The translations under genes were made by a program, and so were the position numbers. The notes under the pieces were generated by a model. It was not told the origin of the DNA and made no database searches. It saw only the letters and a program-made list of their open reading frames with translations. Of a stretch of 64,000 bases of DNA, positions 37,612-47,481 are shown piece after piece; position 1 is the first letter of the stretch, and each line of letters starts with the position of its first letter. The stretch lies in the NCBI RefSeq assembly GCF_030056705.1, contig NZ_JASHIC010000034.1, forward strand, positions 28,598 to 92,597, written 5' to 3'. The DNA is from Flectobacillus longus. Lineage in GTDB: Bacteria > Bacteroidota > Bacteroidia > Cytophagales > Spirosomataceae.

Positions 37612-39159
37612 TTACTTTGATTCGCCTTTCAAATTCCAAATCTTTAACTTTATTACTTTAGATTTTCCATTTTCAGTAAAAATTGAAAGAGTTCTCGCTT
37701 TTTCTGATGGGAAAATTAAATCAGTGATTGTTATCAATCCATCATTGGCAAATACTTCAACAGACATTCTATCTACTAAAATTTGTAATTTTAAGATTCC
37801 ATCTTTCAAATCATAATTAGCCTGTTCAACACTCGGAAACTGAGGGTGATGCTTTACCGAAGATTTAAGTCTATCTAAAATCAAGCTTTTCTTTTTAGCA
37901 TCATAATATACTTTTGTTTCAAACTGGTTCTTTTTATTATTCAAAGAGTCTACTTCTTGAGCAATTTTAAATCCTACTTTATTAGCAGATTTTACTTCTA
38001 TTTCAGCCTCAATCAAATAAGCATTATCCGCAAATAAGGTTCCTCCACTCAATTCTATTGAATTTTTAATCTTGAAATTTTCTTTTTCGAAAGAATCCTG
38101 CTTCTCCAAAAACTTCGAAGAAATCACAGGTACTTGAACCAGTCTCAAACCACCTGAGGTATTTTTTCTCAAGGACAATTTCCTTGGAATCGTCATTTGT
38201 CCTCGCCAAGGGAAAGTAGGATTATTACCTGTATAATTTAGGTTCGTCATCCATGCCACCAAAGTTGCTTGCTCTTTGGGTAATCCGTTGTAAGGAATAC
38301 CTGCATACACATCTTTCCCATAGTCAACATACATGGCTTGTTTGGAAGCATTGAGGTTGGAGAAAGTCTTCCCATCAAAATCTCCTACAAAATATTGCAT
38401 TCCTGTGTATCCTTCCGTCGAACCATTTGAAGATAGCATAAGAACCCATTTAGAGGTATTTGATCCTTCTACGGGCAATTCTATAAGCGAAGGACATTCC
38501 CAAGGCTTACGTGTATCCCCTTGGTTAGCAAATTTGCTTAACAATGACCAATCTTTGAGATTTTTCGAACCATAAAATAAAACTTTGTATTCGAGTGGTA
38601 AAACCACCGTCATAACCCATTGTAAAGAACCAGCATGCCAAAATACATTGGGGTCGCGAAAGTCCTTTTTCTCTAAATCAACTACTGGATTCTTGGCATA
38701 TTTAGTAAAAGACATTCCACCATCATTGGAGTATGCGATGTACTGTGATTGTTTTTTACCATCAATATGAGCCGTATAAATCGCCACTAGACTACCTTCA
38801 GGCGAAGTCGCAAATCCAGAAGTATTGCGCTCATCGTGTACAAGACTACCCGAAAATATCATGGTTGTATCTTCTGGAATAGCTACAGGATGTTCGGTCC
38901 AATGCAACAAATCAGAGCTTGTGGCATGCCCCCAACTCATGTGTCCCCAGTGGTTTCCAAAAGGATTGTGCTGGAAATAGAGATGATATTGCCCTTTGTA
39001 AAATAGCAATCCATTGGGGTCATTCATCCAGTTCTTTTGAGGGGTAAAATGGATAACTGGTCGTAAATGAGTGGTTTCTTGTTCTTTTTTTTGACCAAAA
39101 CTTACCAGCGGTAAACTGCCAATAGAACACAGCAATACATTTTTCAGAAAGTTTTTCAT
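37612..39159 (-). CDS. Glycoside hydrolase family 32 (levanase/inulinase/invertase type)
   Basis: 515 residues with signal peptide (MKNFLKNVLLCSIGSLPLVSFGQ). Five-bladed propeller motifs: WMNDPNG (nucleophile Asp, about 45), FRDPNVFWH (transition-state RDP) and WECPSLIELPV (acid/base Glu). A C-terminal beta-sandwich follows from about 350 (SVEVFANDGLITITD). Cleaves beta-fructosides such as levan, inulin or sucrose outside the inner membrane. Alone here, without SusC/D neighbours; a sugar MFS lies 7 kb away. Confidence 0.94.
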   Translation of the reverse strand: MKNFLKNVLLCSIGSLPLVSFGQKKEQETTHLRPVIHFTPQKNWMNDPNGLLFYKGQYHLYFQHNPFGNHWGHMSWGHATSSDLLHWTEHPVAIPEDTTMIFSGSLVHDERNTSGFATSPEGSLVAIYTAHIDGKKQSQYIAYSNDGGMSFTKYAKNPVVDLEKKDFRDPNVFWHAGSLQWVMTVVLPLEYKVLFYGSKNLKDWSLLSKFANQGDTRKPWECPSLIELPVEGSNTSKWVLMLSSNGSTEGYTGMQYFVGDFDGKTFSNLNASKQAMYVDYGKDVYAGIPYNGLPKEQATLVAWMTNLNYTGNNPTFPWRGQMTIPRKLSLRKNTSGGLRLVQVPVISSKFLEKQDSFEKENFKIKNSIELSGGTLFADNAYLIEAEIEVKSANKVGFKIAQEVDSLNNKKNQFETKVYYDAKKKSLILDRLKSSVKHHPQFPSVEQANYDLKDGILKLQILVDRMSVEVFANDGLITITDLIFPSEKARTLSIFTENGKSKVIKLKIWNLKGESK

Positions 39160-39368
39160 AGATAAACTCGGGTGGGATAAATTGTAGATATTATAGAAAA
39201 TTATAAAATAACAAATTAGACAAGAGGCATTCTATCAGTCTAATTGCTTCAAAACAAAGATAAAATAGGTAATTATTTACTGACTATGGGATAGAGACTT
39301 TTGTAATTATTTTTATGATTTCCATTTTCAATATATTCTATTGAAATATGTTAGCTTCGTTTATATAA

Positions 39369-39417
39369 AAATTTTCCCCAAGCCAGACAAAAATGTCAAC
39401 GCTTGGGGAAAATTTTA
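39369..39417 (-). terminator. Terminator of lpxH
   Basis: Perfect 16-bp inverted repeat (39369-39384 with 39402-39417), core TTTTCCCCAAGC, 17-base loop, seven bases after the lpxH stop. Confidence 0.88.
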
Positions 39418-39423
39418 TTTAAG

Positions 39424-40230
39424 CTATACCTCTAGTGCCGACTCTATTTGCATATTTGTTCCGTTCCAAACAGCATAGTGATAGCTCGTTTCGGCTGAAT
39501 CATAACACCATTCACCAAGGTTGATATATCTGGCACCCGTTTCGCCAACCGCTAAATCAAGTAGTAAGTGACGATGTCCAAAAATATAGTAATCAAAATG
39601 TTGTTGTTGCTCCACTTTAAGGGCATGATTCAACAGCCATTCATCTTTTCCTTTAAAAACCAACTCTCTATTGATACGTTCAGGATCTTTACGACTACCC
39701 GACCACCAGTGAGCTAAAGAGATACCTACATGAGGGTGTAACCAACTAAATGCCCATTGGCAAATCTTATTTTCAAAAACACGCTTTAATACCTTATATC
39801 CATTGTCGCCAGGGCCTAAACCATCGCCATGAGCGATATAAAGCTTCATTGGGTCTATTTGTCCAGAAGTTTGAATGTTATATTGTTGTGGGTCACGATA
39901 GACTTTGATACCCATTTCTTTCGTAAAATAATCGAATATCCAAATATCGTGATTACCTGTGAAAAGGATTAGTTCGATACCTTTATCTGACAATTCAGCC
40001 AATTTCCCTTGCAAACGAATGAATCCTTTGGGAATAGCATTTTTGTATTCGAACCAAAAGTCAAAAATATCTCCCACTAAAAAAATAACTTGTGCATCAG
40101 CACTGATTTGATCAAGCCAGCGAACTATTTTTTTCTCACGAGCAAGGCTTTCTTCTGGTGTAGGATAACCAAGGTGAAAATCTGAAGCGAAATATATTTT
40201 TTTATTAGATTGAAGTTGAATAGAAATCAT
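39424..40230 (-). CDS. lpxH: UDP-2,3-diacylglucosamine diphosphatase-like metallophosphoesterase
   Basis: 268 residues. Metallophosphoesterase motifs in order: ASDFHLGYP, GDIFDFWFEYKN, GNHDIW, YIAHGDGLG and FGHRHLLLD. The WF after GDIFDF and the length fit the LpxH branch, which removes UMP from UDP-2,3-diacylglucosamine in lipid A synthesis at the inner membrane. It is downstream of ftsH on the same strand but separated by that gene's terminator. Confidence 0.88.
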   Translation of the reverse strand: MISIQLQSNKKIYFASDFHLGYPTPEESLAREKKIVRWLDQISADAQVIFLVGDIFDFWFEYKNAIPKGFIRLQGKLAELSDKGIELILFTGNHDIWIFDYFTKEMGIKVYRDPQQYNIQTSGQIDPMKLYIAHGDGLGPGDNGYKVLKRVFENKICQWAFSWLHPHVGISLAHWWSGSRKDPERINRELVFKGKDEWLLNHALKVEQQQHFDYYIFGHRHLLLDLAVGETGARYINLGEWCYDSAETSYHYAVWNGTNMQIESALEV

Positions 40231-40321
40231 GCCTACAAATATCAGATACGAAGTTTTGTTTATGCGAAGATAAAGAAAGTAATTGTAACAAAAGATGATT
40301 TAAGTTGAAAGCCATTAAATA

Positions 40322-40356
40322 GAAAAAGCCCTTCACCGATGGCGAAGGGCTTTTTC
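40322..40356 (-). terminator. Terminator of ftsH
   Basis: GAAAAAGCCCTTC (40322-40334) pairs perfectly with GAAGGGCTTTTTC (40344-40356). Confidence 0.92.
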
Positions 40357-40367
40357 TAAAACATATC

Positions 40368-42464
40368 TTAAGCAAGCGTGTCTTCTGTATCAGCAGAATC
40401 AACACTTGTTGTTTCTGAAGCTGAAGGTTGCTCTTGCTCAGCTTCTTGTTCTTTCTGACGCTCTAAAGCTTTCTCTTTTTCCTCCTCACCTTTAATAAAC
40501 TCTTGGTAAGTTGTCAATTGTTCGAAAGGACGAGGGCCTACTAATCTTTCAAGGTCACTTTGGAAAAGAACTTCTTTTTTCAATAATTCTTGTGCCAAAA
40601 TTTCTAACTTCTCACGCTTATCGCTCAACAAGTCAACCGTACGTTGGTAAGCAGTTTGAATAATCTGGCGAACTTCTACGTCAATTTCACGAGCAGTTGT
40701 TTCAGAGTAAGGCTTATTGAAATTATATTCTGAACCTTTTGAATCGTAGTAAGAGATATTCCCCAACTTGTCATTCATACCATAGATAGTCACCATACTG
40801 TATGCTAACTTGGTAATACGTTCAAGGTCATTTTGTGCACCTGTTGAAATTTTTCCGAAGATAATATCCTCAGCGGCACGACCACCTAAGGTCACGCACA
40901 TTTCGTCGATTAGCTGCTCGGTACGATACAAGAATTGTTCTTTTGGTAAATACTGTGCATAACCCAAAGCTGCAATACCACGAGGTACAATAGTTACTTT
41001 TACTAATGGATTGGCATGTTCCAAGAACCAGCCCGCAATCGCATGACCAGCTTCGTGGTAAGCAACGATTTTCTTTTCTTCAGGAGAAATCAATTTATTC
41101 TTTTTCTCCAAACCACCAATCACACGGTCCATTGCTTCTTGGAAATCCTTCATATCTACCGCAGTTTTGCCGCGACGAGCTGCGATAAGAGCAGCCTCAT
41201 TACAAACGTTGGCAATTTCGGCACCAGCAAAACCAGGGGTTTGTGCTGAAAGCTCTTTAGGGTCTACGTCAGCTGCTAATTTCAAAGGCTTTAAGTGTAC
41301 TTTGAAAATAGCCTCACGACCTACGATATCTGGTTTATCAACCGAAATTTGTCTGTCAAAACGACCCGGACGTAACAAAGCTGAATCTAATACATCTGGA
41401 CGGTTTGTTGCCGCCATGATGATAATACCTGAATCAGTAGCAAAACCATCCATTTCAACTAACAAAGAGTTCAAGGTATTTTCACGTTCATCGTTAGCAC
41501 CTGGCATTGCACCACGTCCACGAGAACGACCTACAGCATCAATTTCATCAATAAAGATGATACACGGTGCTTTTTCTTTTGCTTGCTTAAACAAGTCACG
41601 TACACGTGCTGCACCCACACCTACAAACATTTCGACAAAGTCAGAACCCGAAAGTGAGAAGAATGGAACACCTGCTTCGCCAGCTACAGCTTTTGCTAAT
41701 AAAGTTTTACCTGTACCTGGAGGGCCTACAAGCAATGCACCTTTAGGAATTTTACCCCCTAGGTCAGTGAATTTCTTAGGATTTTTCAAGAACTCTACAA
41801 TTTCCTGAATTTCTTCTTTTGCTTCATCCAAACCAGCTACATCGTTGAAAGTGATTTTCACTTTAGCCTCACCATCAAAAAGCGTTGCACGCGAGCGACC
41901 AATGTTAAAGATTTGTCCACCTGGTCCACCTGCTCCTCCCATACGGAAGAACATAAAGTAAATTCCGACAAACATCAAGATTAATAATCCTGGTCCCATC
42001 AAGAATTCAAAAATTCCTGTTCTTTCTTCAGAAGTAGCGTGGATACGTTGCTCGCGAGGAATATCTTTTTGCAAATCGTTAAGCTCTGTTTCGAATGAGA
42101 AAGCGGAGTTAATAGGTAATTCAAAATGAGGTCCTGAATTTTGGCTCATTACTCCATTTCCTTGCTGTTCACCTAGTTCAGATTTATATTTTGGTAAAAC
42201 CTCTTTTTTAAGCGTAATCTCTGCGATGTCTTTATTTTTGATAATGGTCAATTTTGCAATTTCTTTATGCAATACCATTTGTTCAAATTGTAGCGGCTCG
42301 ATGGTTTTTAACACACGTGTTTTACTTAGGAAGTAAATACTCACCAAAGCAATAATTAAAGCTACTACTAACCAACCCTGAAATCCGCCGCTTGGAACGT
42401 TGGGACGACGAGAATTTTTTGGGAAGTCTGATTGTCTGTTATCTCCGCTATTATTTTCTGCCAT
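40368..42464 (-). CDS. ftsH: ATP-dependent zinc metalloprotease FtsH
   Basis: 698 residues. Two transmembrane helices (about 29-47 and 150-171) bracket a periplasmic domain. The AAA domain has Walker [20 protein letters not shown] (about 245), Walker [16 protein letters not shown] and the second region of homology [19 protein letters not shown]; the M41 protease has [10 protein letters not shown] (about 468). Membrane-bound quality-control protease, which in many bacteria also controls LpxC. The last 45 residues are Glu/Gln/Ser-rich. Upstream, after about 210 bases, is rsfS on the same strand. Confidence 0.97.
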   Translation of the reverse strand: MAENNSGDNRQSDFPKNSRRPNVPSGGFQGWLVVALIIALVSIYFLSKTRVLKTIEPLQFEQMVLHKEIAKLTIIKNKDIAEITLKKEVLPKYKSELGEQQGNGVMSQNSGPHFELPINSAFSFETELNDLQKDIPREQRIHATSEERTGIFEFLMGPGLLILMFVGIYFMFFRMGGAGGPGGQIFNIGRSRATLFDGEAKVKITFNDVAGLDEAKEEIQEIVEFLKNPKKFTDLGGKIPKGALLVGPPGTGKTLLAKAVAGEAGVPFFSLSGSDFVEMFVGVGAARVRDLFKQAKEKAPCIIFIDEIDAVGRSRGRGAMPGANDERENTLNSLLVEMDGFATDSGIIIMAATNRPDVLDSALLRPGRFDRQISVDKPDIVGREAIFKVHLKPLKLAADVDPKELSAQTPGFAGAEIANVCNEAALIAARRGKTAVDMKDFQEAMDRVIGGLEKKNKLISPEEKKIVAYHEAGHAIAGWFLEHANPLVKVTIVPRGIAALGYAQYLPKEQFLYRTEQLIDEMCVTLGGRAAEDIIFGKISTGAQNDLERITKLAYSMVTIYGMNDKLGNISYYDSKGSEYNFNKPYSETTAREIDVEVRQIIQTAYQRTVDLLSDKREKLEILAQELLKKEVLFQSDLERLVGPRPFEQLTTYQEFIKGEEEKEKALERQKEQEAEQEQPSASETTSVDSADTEDTLA

Positions 42465-42674
42465 TGTTTTTTTAATTACACTTTAAATTCATAATTCTGG
42501 TTTAGGATAATGACTCAAAAGATGTAGCCCTGATTTTACAAGGTTAGGCAATAGTCATAATCCTGAAATTTTACCACTCTACACATATCAACGTCTAGTT
42601 GAAGCAGATTGTTTCTTAAGCTGATGAATCGTGAGAAGTGGTAAAATACATTTATGAGAGGTTACAACTGCTGA

Positions 42675-43061
42675 TTAAGCGGCTTCGTCGTCGATATAGG
42701 TAAACTGAGCGTCTCCCCAAAGTTCTTCAAGTTTATAAAACTCTCTTTTGTCTTTCTTGAATACGTGAACAATTACATCGTAATAATCCAATAAAATCCA
42801 TTCACGATTTGACTTCCCTTCGATACTTTTAGGGTTTGTACGAGTGGCTTCCCATACCTCTTTATCAACTGAATCGGCTATAGCATCAATTTGAGTATCT
42901 GACGTACCTGCACACACTACAAAAAAATCAGCAAAGGCATTTTTTACTCCTCTCAAATCCATCACTACGATGTCCAATGCTTTCTTTTCTTGCATTCCTT
43001 TTACTACTAAATTGCAAAGTTCTTCTGAACTTGTTTCTTTTTCTGCTGTGATATCTACCAT
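42675..43061 (-). CDS. rsfS: Ribosomal silencing factor RsfS
   Basis: 128 residues. Iojap/RsfS fold: KALDIVVMDLRGVKNAFADFFVVCAGTSDTQI (in pieces), EGKSNREWILLDYYDVIVHVF and EEFYKLE-like tail YKLEELWGDAQFTYI. Binds L14 of the large subunit and blocks subunit joining under starvation. Divergent from birA and upstream of ftsH. Confidence 0.95.
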   Translation of the reverse strand: MVDITAEKETSSEELCNLVVKGMQEKKALDIVVMDLRGVKNAFADFFVVCAGTSDTQIDAIADSVDKEVWEATRTNPKSIEGKSNREWILLDYYDVIVHVFKKDKREFYKLEELWGDAQFTYIDDEAA

Positions 43062-43186
43062 GCTAAATTCTTTATATGTTATTCTCTTGTGGAGTAGGGC
43101 TAGTATATTTGTACAAATAAATCTGAAATATGGCTATGTTTGCCCTTTTTCCCTTGTATTTAGAAACCTAAAATTACGAAATAACC

Positions 43187-43960
43187 TTGTACAATATTCA
43201 ACCCAATACCTTATTTACTGGCAAAATTATTAAATATCTGCCAACTTGTCATTCTACTAACGACATTGCGGCTGAAATGATTCAATCGCAAGAGGTTTTT
43301 GAAGGAACGATTATTATCACAGACCACCAAACTACGGGTCGTGGACAACGAGGAAATTCGTGGGAAGCTGCAATAGGCCAGAATCTTACTTTTTCGTTGA
43401 TACTAAAGCCTACATTTCTTCGTGCTTCAGATCAATTTCAGCTCAATGTAGCTGTGTCTTTGGGTGTTCATGAATTTTTGAGTCAATATCTTCCAGAGGG
43501 TTTAACGATAAAATGGTCAAATGATATTTATCATTACGATAAAAAGCTAGGTGGCATTTTAATTGAAAACACACTACAAGGATACAATATCGGATACTCT
43601 GTTGTTGGAATTGGACTTAATATCAACCAAACTCAATTTGCCGTTTCAACGGCTTCGTCGTTAAGTTTGGCTGCTAATGCGACACAAAGCTATGATTTAA
43701 ATACTTTGATTACACAATTAGCCGAAAAAATTGAAAAATATTATCTACAAATAAAACAGGGATATTATGAATCACTTAAAATACAATACCTCAGAGTGAT
43801 GTACAGATACCAAGAATGGCATTACTTCAGAAAAAATGGCGAACTTTTTTTAGGACAAATTATCGGAATTGACCAAACTGGTAAATTGGCGATTGAAACT
43901 GAAGATGAAGAGTTATTGTATTTTGACTTCAAAGAAGTTCAATTTGTCATTAACCCTTAG
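43187..43960 (+). CDS. birA: Biotin-[acetyl-CoA-carboxylase] ligase, catalytic form without HTH
   Basis: 257 residues. Biotin-binding TCHSTNDIAAEMI, then DHQTTGRGQRGNSWEAA (the GRGRxG-type loop), LTIKWSNDIYHYDKKLGGILIE in two parts and VVGIGLNINQ. No N-terminal DNA-binding domain, so it does not act as a repressor. Start is TTG at 43187: an in-frame stop lies 16 bases upstream and no ATG occurs before residue 30, which would remove part of the fold. Confidence 0.92.
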   Translation: MYNIQPNTLFTGKIIKYLPTCHSTNDIAAEMIQSQEVFEGTIIITDHQTTGRGQRGNSWEAAIGQNLTFSLILKPTFLRASDQFQLNVAVSLGVHEFLSQYLPEGLTIKWSNDIYHYDKKLGGILIENTLQGYNIGYSVVGIGLNINQTQFAVSTASSLSLAANATQSYDLNTLITQLAEKIEKYYLQIKQGYYESLKIQYLRVMYRYQEWHYFRKNGELFLGQIIGIDQTGKLAIETEDEELLYFDFKEVQFVINP

Positions 43961-44065
43961 TTAATGTCGTGGTATAAACGAAGCAAAACTCTGGAAAAAG
44001 ATATATCCTAACAACATTGTTAGAAAGCACATCAAAAGAACTCTTACGATAGCCTGCCTATTCAT
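43961..44065 (-). CDS. Possible 34-residue single-pass membrane peptide
   Basis: ATG at 44065, TAA at 43961-43963, just after the birA stop on the other strand. The peptide is a basic start (MNRQAIVRV), a hydrophobic core of about 20 residues (LLMCFLTMLLGYIFFQSF) and a short polar end with RH, the shape of a small inner-membrane protein. No known match; it might be chance in an AT-rich gap. Confidence 0.35.
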   Translation of the reverse strand: MNRQAIVRVLLMCFLTMLLGYIFFQSFASFIPRH

Positions 44066-44257
44066 GACATCGGGGTTAGATATTGATTTGTATTACGCCA
44101 CAACTCTCACCAAAAAATTCAAACAAATATAATCAAAATTCAATTTTATTCTTAAATTGTCTACAATATTTCTAAAGAAACTGTAAAACAGGTCTTGTCA
44201 GTAGGAGCCAATAGGTAATCTAAACAATACCTGTTTAGGCTCAATAGCTATTTTAAT

Positions 44258-45922
44258 ATGAAAAGACAATTTAAGTCAATGGTTGAAAACTTTTGCCATT
44301 GGGAAACTCATACGCCAGACAGCATATTTCTTAAACAACCACATGGCACCGAATTTAGAGATTTTAGCTATCAGGAAGCTGGGCAGCAAATTCGAAAAAT
44401 AGCACAATGGCTTCTGTCGCAAAACTTGCCTCCACGTAGTAATATTGGGATATTGTCCAAAAACTGCGCCCATTGGATTATGACTGATTTGGCTATTAGC
44501 ATGGCTGGACATGTGTCTGTACCCTTTTATCCTACTCTTACCGACGAGCAACTTCGGCAAGTATTAGTTCATTCAGATTGTCAAATTCTATTTGTTGGTA
44601 AGTTAGATGCTTGGGAATCTATGAAAAATGGTATTCCCGCTAGTATTCGTTGTATCTCCTATCCTAGTTACTACGAAGGAGCTCCAAGCGAGTTCGAAAA
44701 TTGGGAATCCATCGCACAAATAACCCCTCCTCTGGCTTCATTTGCTTTAGCAAGTTATGAAGAGGTAAGTTCTATTGTCTATACTTCGGGGACAACAGGT
44801 GTACCAAAGGGTGTTATGCTCACACATCAAGGACTAATTTCGGCCTTAGAGCATACAAGGGAAGTGGGGCTATTAGACACGTCAAACGCTCGCTTTTTTT
44901 CCTATTTGCCACTTTGTCATATCGCAGAGCGAACTCTAGTGGAATCTGCGGGAATAGCCTCTGGCGGTACTATCTATTTTGCAGAGAGTTTGGACACTTT
45001 TGCGTCTAATCTTCAGACAGCAAATCCGACGCATTTCTTGGCAGTACCTCGTATCTGGACCAAGTTTCAGTTGGGCATTTTAGCAAAATTACCACAAAGC
45101 AAACTCGACCTTTTACTCAAAATACCAGTTGTAAAAAGTATTATTCGAAATAAAGTGAAAAAGGGATTAGGTCTTGCAAAAGCAGAGTTAATTTTGACTG
45201 GTGCCGCCCCAATGCCAAGTAGCTTGCTAGAGTGGTTTCATAAGCTAGATATTCAAATCCGAGAAGCTTATGGAATGACTGAAAATATGGGCGTAGCAAC
45301 AATGATGCCTCCAAAATATAAAAAGGGAACCGTTGGCAAACCTCATAATGGCGTTACTATCAAAATAGACTCCAATACTCAGGAACTATTAATGAAAGCT
45401 CCTTGGAATACCGTAGGATATTATAAAGAACCTATTATGACTCAAGAGTTATTTAAAGATGGGTGGCTGGCTACAGGCGATATGGCTTCTATCGACGAAG
45501 ATGGATATATCTCAATTATTGGACGAGTAAAAGATATGTTTAAATCTGCCAAAGGTGAATATATTGTACCTACACCCATAGAGGGAATGTTGGCGGTAAA
45601 CCCAATTATTGAACAGGTTTGTGTGGTGGGAACAGGTTTACCTCAGCCCATCGCATTGGTAGTTTTATCTGAGATTGGAAAAAACACGGATGAAGGACAA
45701 TTATGTGAAGTTTTTCGGGAAATGATCAAAAGAGTTAATCCACATTTCAAAAACTATGAGCATTTACGAAAAATAGTCGTTGTGAAAGAGGCGTGGTCAG
45801 TCGAAAACAATATGCTTACTCCTACCCTTAAAATCAAGCGAAATGTCATTGAAAAGCATTATCAAGGACAATTAGAAAAGTGGTTTGAAAGCCCAGAAGA
45901 AATCGTTTTTGAGAAACCATAA
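44258..45922 (+). CDS. Long-chain fatty acid-CoA ligase / AMP-forming synthetase
   Basis: 554 residues. P-loop YTSGTTGVPKGVMLTH (about 174), FFSYLPLCHIAER, EAYGMTENMGVATM (A5), GWLATGDMASIDEDGYISIIGR (A7-A8, in two parts) and the KSAKGEYIVPTPIE variant near the C-terminus. The long form with C-terminal FKNYEHLRK and TLKIKRN is typical of FadD15/long-chain acyl-CoA synthetases. Activates fatty acids for degradation or lipid synthesis. Confidence 0.92.
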   Translation: MKRQFKSMVENFCHWETHTPDSIFLKQPHGTEFRDFSYQEAGQQIRKIAQWLLSQNLPPRSNIGILSKNCAHWIMTDLAISMAGHVSVPFYPTLTDEQLRQVLVHSDCQILFVGKLDAWESMKNGIPASIRCISYPSYYEGAPSEFENWESIAQITPPLASFALASYEEVSSIVYTSGTTGVPKGVMLTHQGLISALEHTREVGLLDTSNARFFSYLPLCHIAERTLVESAGIASGGTIYFAESLDTFASNLQTANPTHFLAVPRIWTKFQLGILAKLPQSKLDLLLKIPVVKSIIRNKVKKGLGLAKAELILTGAAPMPSSLLEWFHKLDIQIREAYGMTENMGVATMMPPKYKKGTVGKPHNGVTIKIDSNTQELLMKAPWNTVGYYKEPIMTQELFKDGWLATGDMASIDEDGYISIIGRVKDMFKSAKGEYIVPTPIEGMLAVNPIIEQVCVVGTGLPQPIALVVLSEIGKNTDEGQLCEVFREMIKRVNPHFKNYEHLRKIVVVKEAWSVENNMLTPTLKIKRNVIEKHYQGQLEKWFESPEEIVFEKP

Positions 45923-45934
45923 ACAATATTAAAC

Positions 45935-46007
45935 ATCAGATGTCGGCTTTTAGCTTTGTGAAAAGTATTATCTAACATTTTCTCAAAACTGAAAACCGAC
46001 ACCTGAT
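45935..46007. terminator. Long-loop inverted repeat between convergent genes
   Basis: Arms 45935-45953 and 45989-46007 pair over about 18 bp with two mismatches (core TGTCGG/CCGACA), loop 35 bases. Lies between the acyl-CoA ligase (+) and MFS (-) stops. Its sequence resembles the inverted repeat at 55471-55532. Confidence 0.6.
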
Positions 46008-46016
46008 AGCCAGAAA

Positions 46017-47351
46017 TTAATGCCCTGCGCTCATGCTTACCACTTGTCCTTCTTCCATTTTTTTGGATTTAATCAACATCGTGGCAGCTGCTGCTATTAG
46101 TAAAAATATCCCTGCAAAAGTTACAGCTTTACCAGAATCATTATCTAAGAAATGTTCAAGCACATAGCCAAAGGTTAAATTTTGAATAATCATCGGAATC
46201 ACAATCATCATATTAATAATTCCCATATACACGCCATAGCGCTCCTTCGGAATTTCGGATACAACCATCAAATAAGGTATTCCCATCATACTTGCCCAAG
46301 CTATACCAAAACCCGTCATAGGAGCAAATAACATATACTTATTCTCAATATGTGGAAAAATCAATAGTCCCACACCAGCCATAATAAGGCACAATACATG
46401 AACAAGCTTAGGACTACTTTTTTTAGCTAGCCATACCAAGCCAAAAGCCGACATAAACGTAGCAACATTATACCAACCATTTACCAAACCAGTCCAACCT
46501 ACGGCCTCCTGATATAAATCTGGGTTTTCTTTTGGTGTTGTCTTCCAAACAGACAAAGCAATACTTTTAGAAGCGTTTTGCCAGTAACAAAATAAAGCAT
46601 ACCATTGAAACAAATATACCAAAGCTAATTGCCACATCACTTTTGGCATATCTTTGATAGCTGACAAAATCTCAATAATAGGCTCTAACAAACCTCCTTT
46701 ATTCGCTCGTATTTTAGCTAATTCTTCCTCGCTTGGTGGAATTTCATTCGTTTTTGACATAGACCACAATACTGAACCTATCGAGCATAACGAGCCTAAA
46801 AAGAATGAACCAAATACCCAGTAAGGAATTTGTCCGTAAGAACCTGTGATATTTTTTTGGAAAACGAATAAGGATACGTTTGCCAATGTAATCCCTAAAC
46901 CCGTAAAGAAACTCTGTGTCAAGAAACCTGTGGCTTGTTGTTCTTCGGGTAAAACATCTGCAATAAATGCACGATAAGGCTCCATGGCAGTGTTATTGCC
47001 TGCATCCAAAACCCACAATAGACCTGCTGCCATCCACAACGAACTACTAAAAGGATAGATAAAGAGCGTCAAACTACAAAGAAGCGCCCCAATAAAAAAG
47101 AAAGGTTTACGGCGTCCCCAACGAGGGTGCCAAGTCTTATCACTCAAAGCACCAATAAGCGGTTGTATCAATAACCCTGTAACTGGCCCAGCCAAATTCA
47201 AAAGTGGTATTTCGTCGGGACTTGCCCCCAAAAAATCATAGATAGGATTTACGGCACTTTGTTGGAGTCCGAAACTATATTGTATGCCAAAAAATCCCAC
47301 ATTCATATTTATGATTTGTGAGAAGGTAAGTGAAGATTTTAAGGATTTCAT
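46017..47351 (-). CDS. MFS sugar transporter of the SLC45/GPH type
   Basis: 444 residues, 12 transmembrane segments. The loop 2-3 motif [21 protein letters not shown] is that of sucrose/maltose-proton symporters, and helix 1 has [14 protein letters not shown] cytoplasmic loop of about 35 charged residues separates the halves. Probably brings maltose-, sucrose- or related disaccharides across the inner membrane; it could serve the GH32 enzyme or another polysaccharide locus. Confidence 0.9.
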   Translation of the reverse strand: MKSLKSSLTFSQIINMNVGFFGIQYSFGLQQSAVNPIYDFLGASPDEIPLLNLAGPVTGLLIQPLIGALSDKTWHPRWGRRKPFFFIGALLCSLTLFIYPFSSSLWMAAGLLWVLDAGNNTAMEPYRAFIADVLPEEQQATGFLTQSFFTGLGITLANVSLFVFQKNITGSYGQIPYWVFGSFFLGSLCSIGSVLWSMSKTNEIPPSEEELAKIRANKGGLLEPIIEILSAIKDMPKVMWQLALVYLFQWYALFCYWQNASKSIALSVWKTTPKENPDLYQEAVGWTGLVNGWYNVATFMSAFGLVWLAKKSSPKLVHVLCLIMAGVGLLIFPHIENKYMLFAPMTGFGIAWASMMGIPYLMVVSEIPKERYGVYMGIINMMIVIPMIIQNLTFGYVLEHFLDNDSGKAVTFAGIFLLIAAAATMLIKSKKMEEGQVVSMSAGH

Positions 47352-47481
47352 AAAAATGGCTAATTTGTGGAAATAGAAAGCAATAATAAGAATAAATTAG
47401 CTTTATTTAAGAAACTTTTTCAATTATTTAAGTTTATCAAAACTAAGCTTCCAGTTCGCTCGATAACTCATTCCTCAAAGT

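Noticed and set aside
41167..41808. 213-codon frame antisense to ftsH
   Set aside because: Lies wholly inside the AAA domain of ftsH on the opposite strand; shadow of its codon bias.
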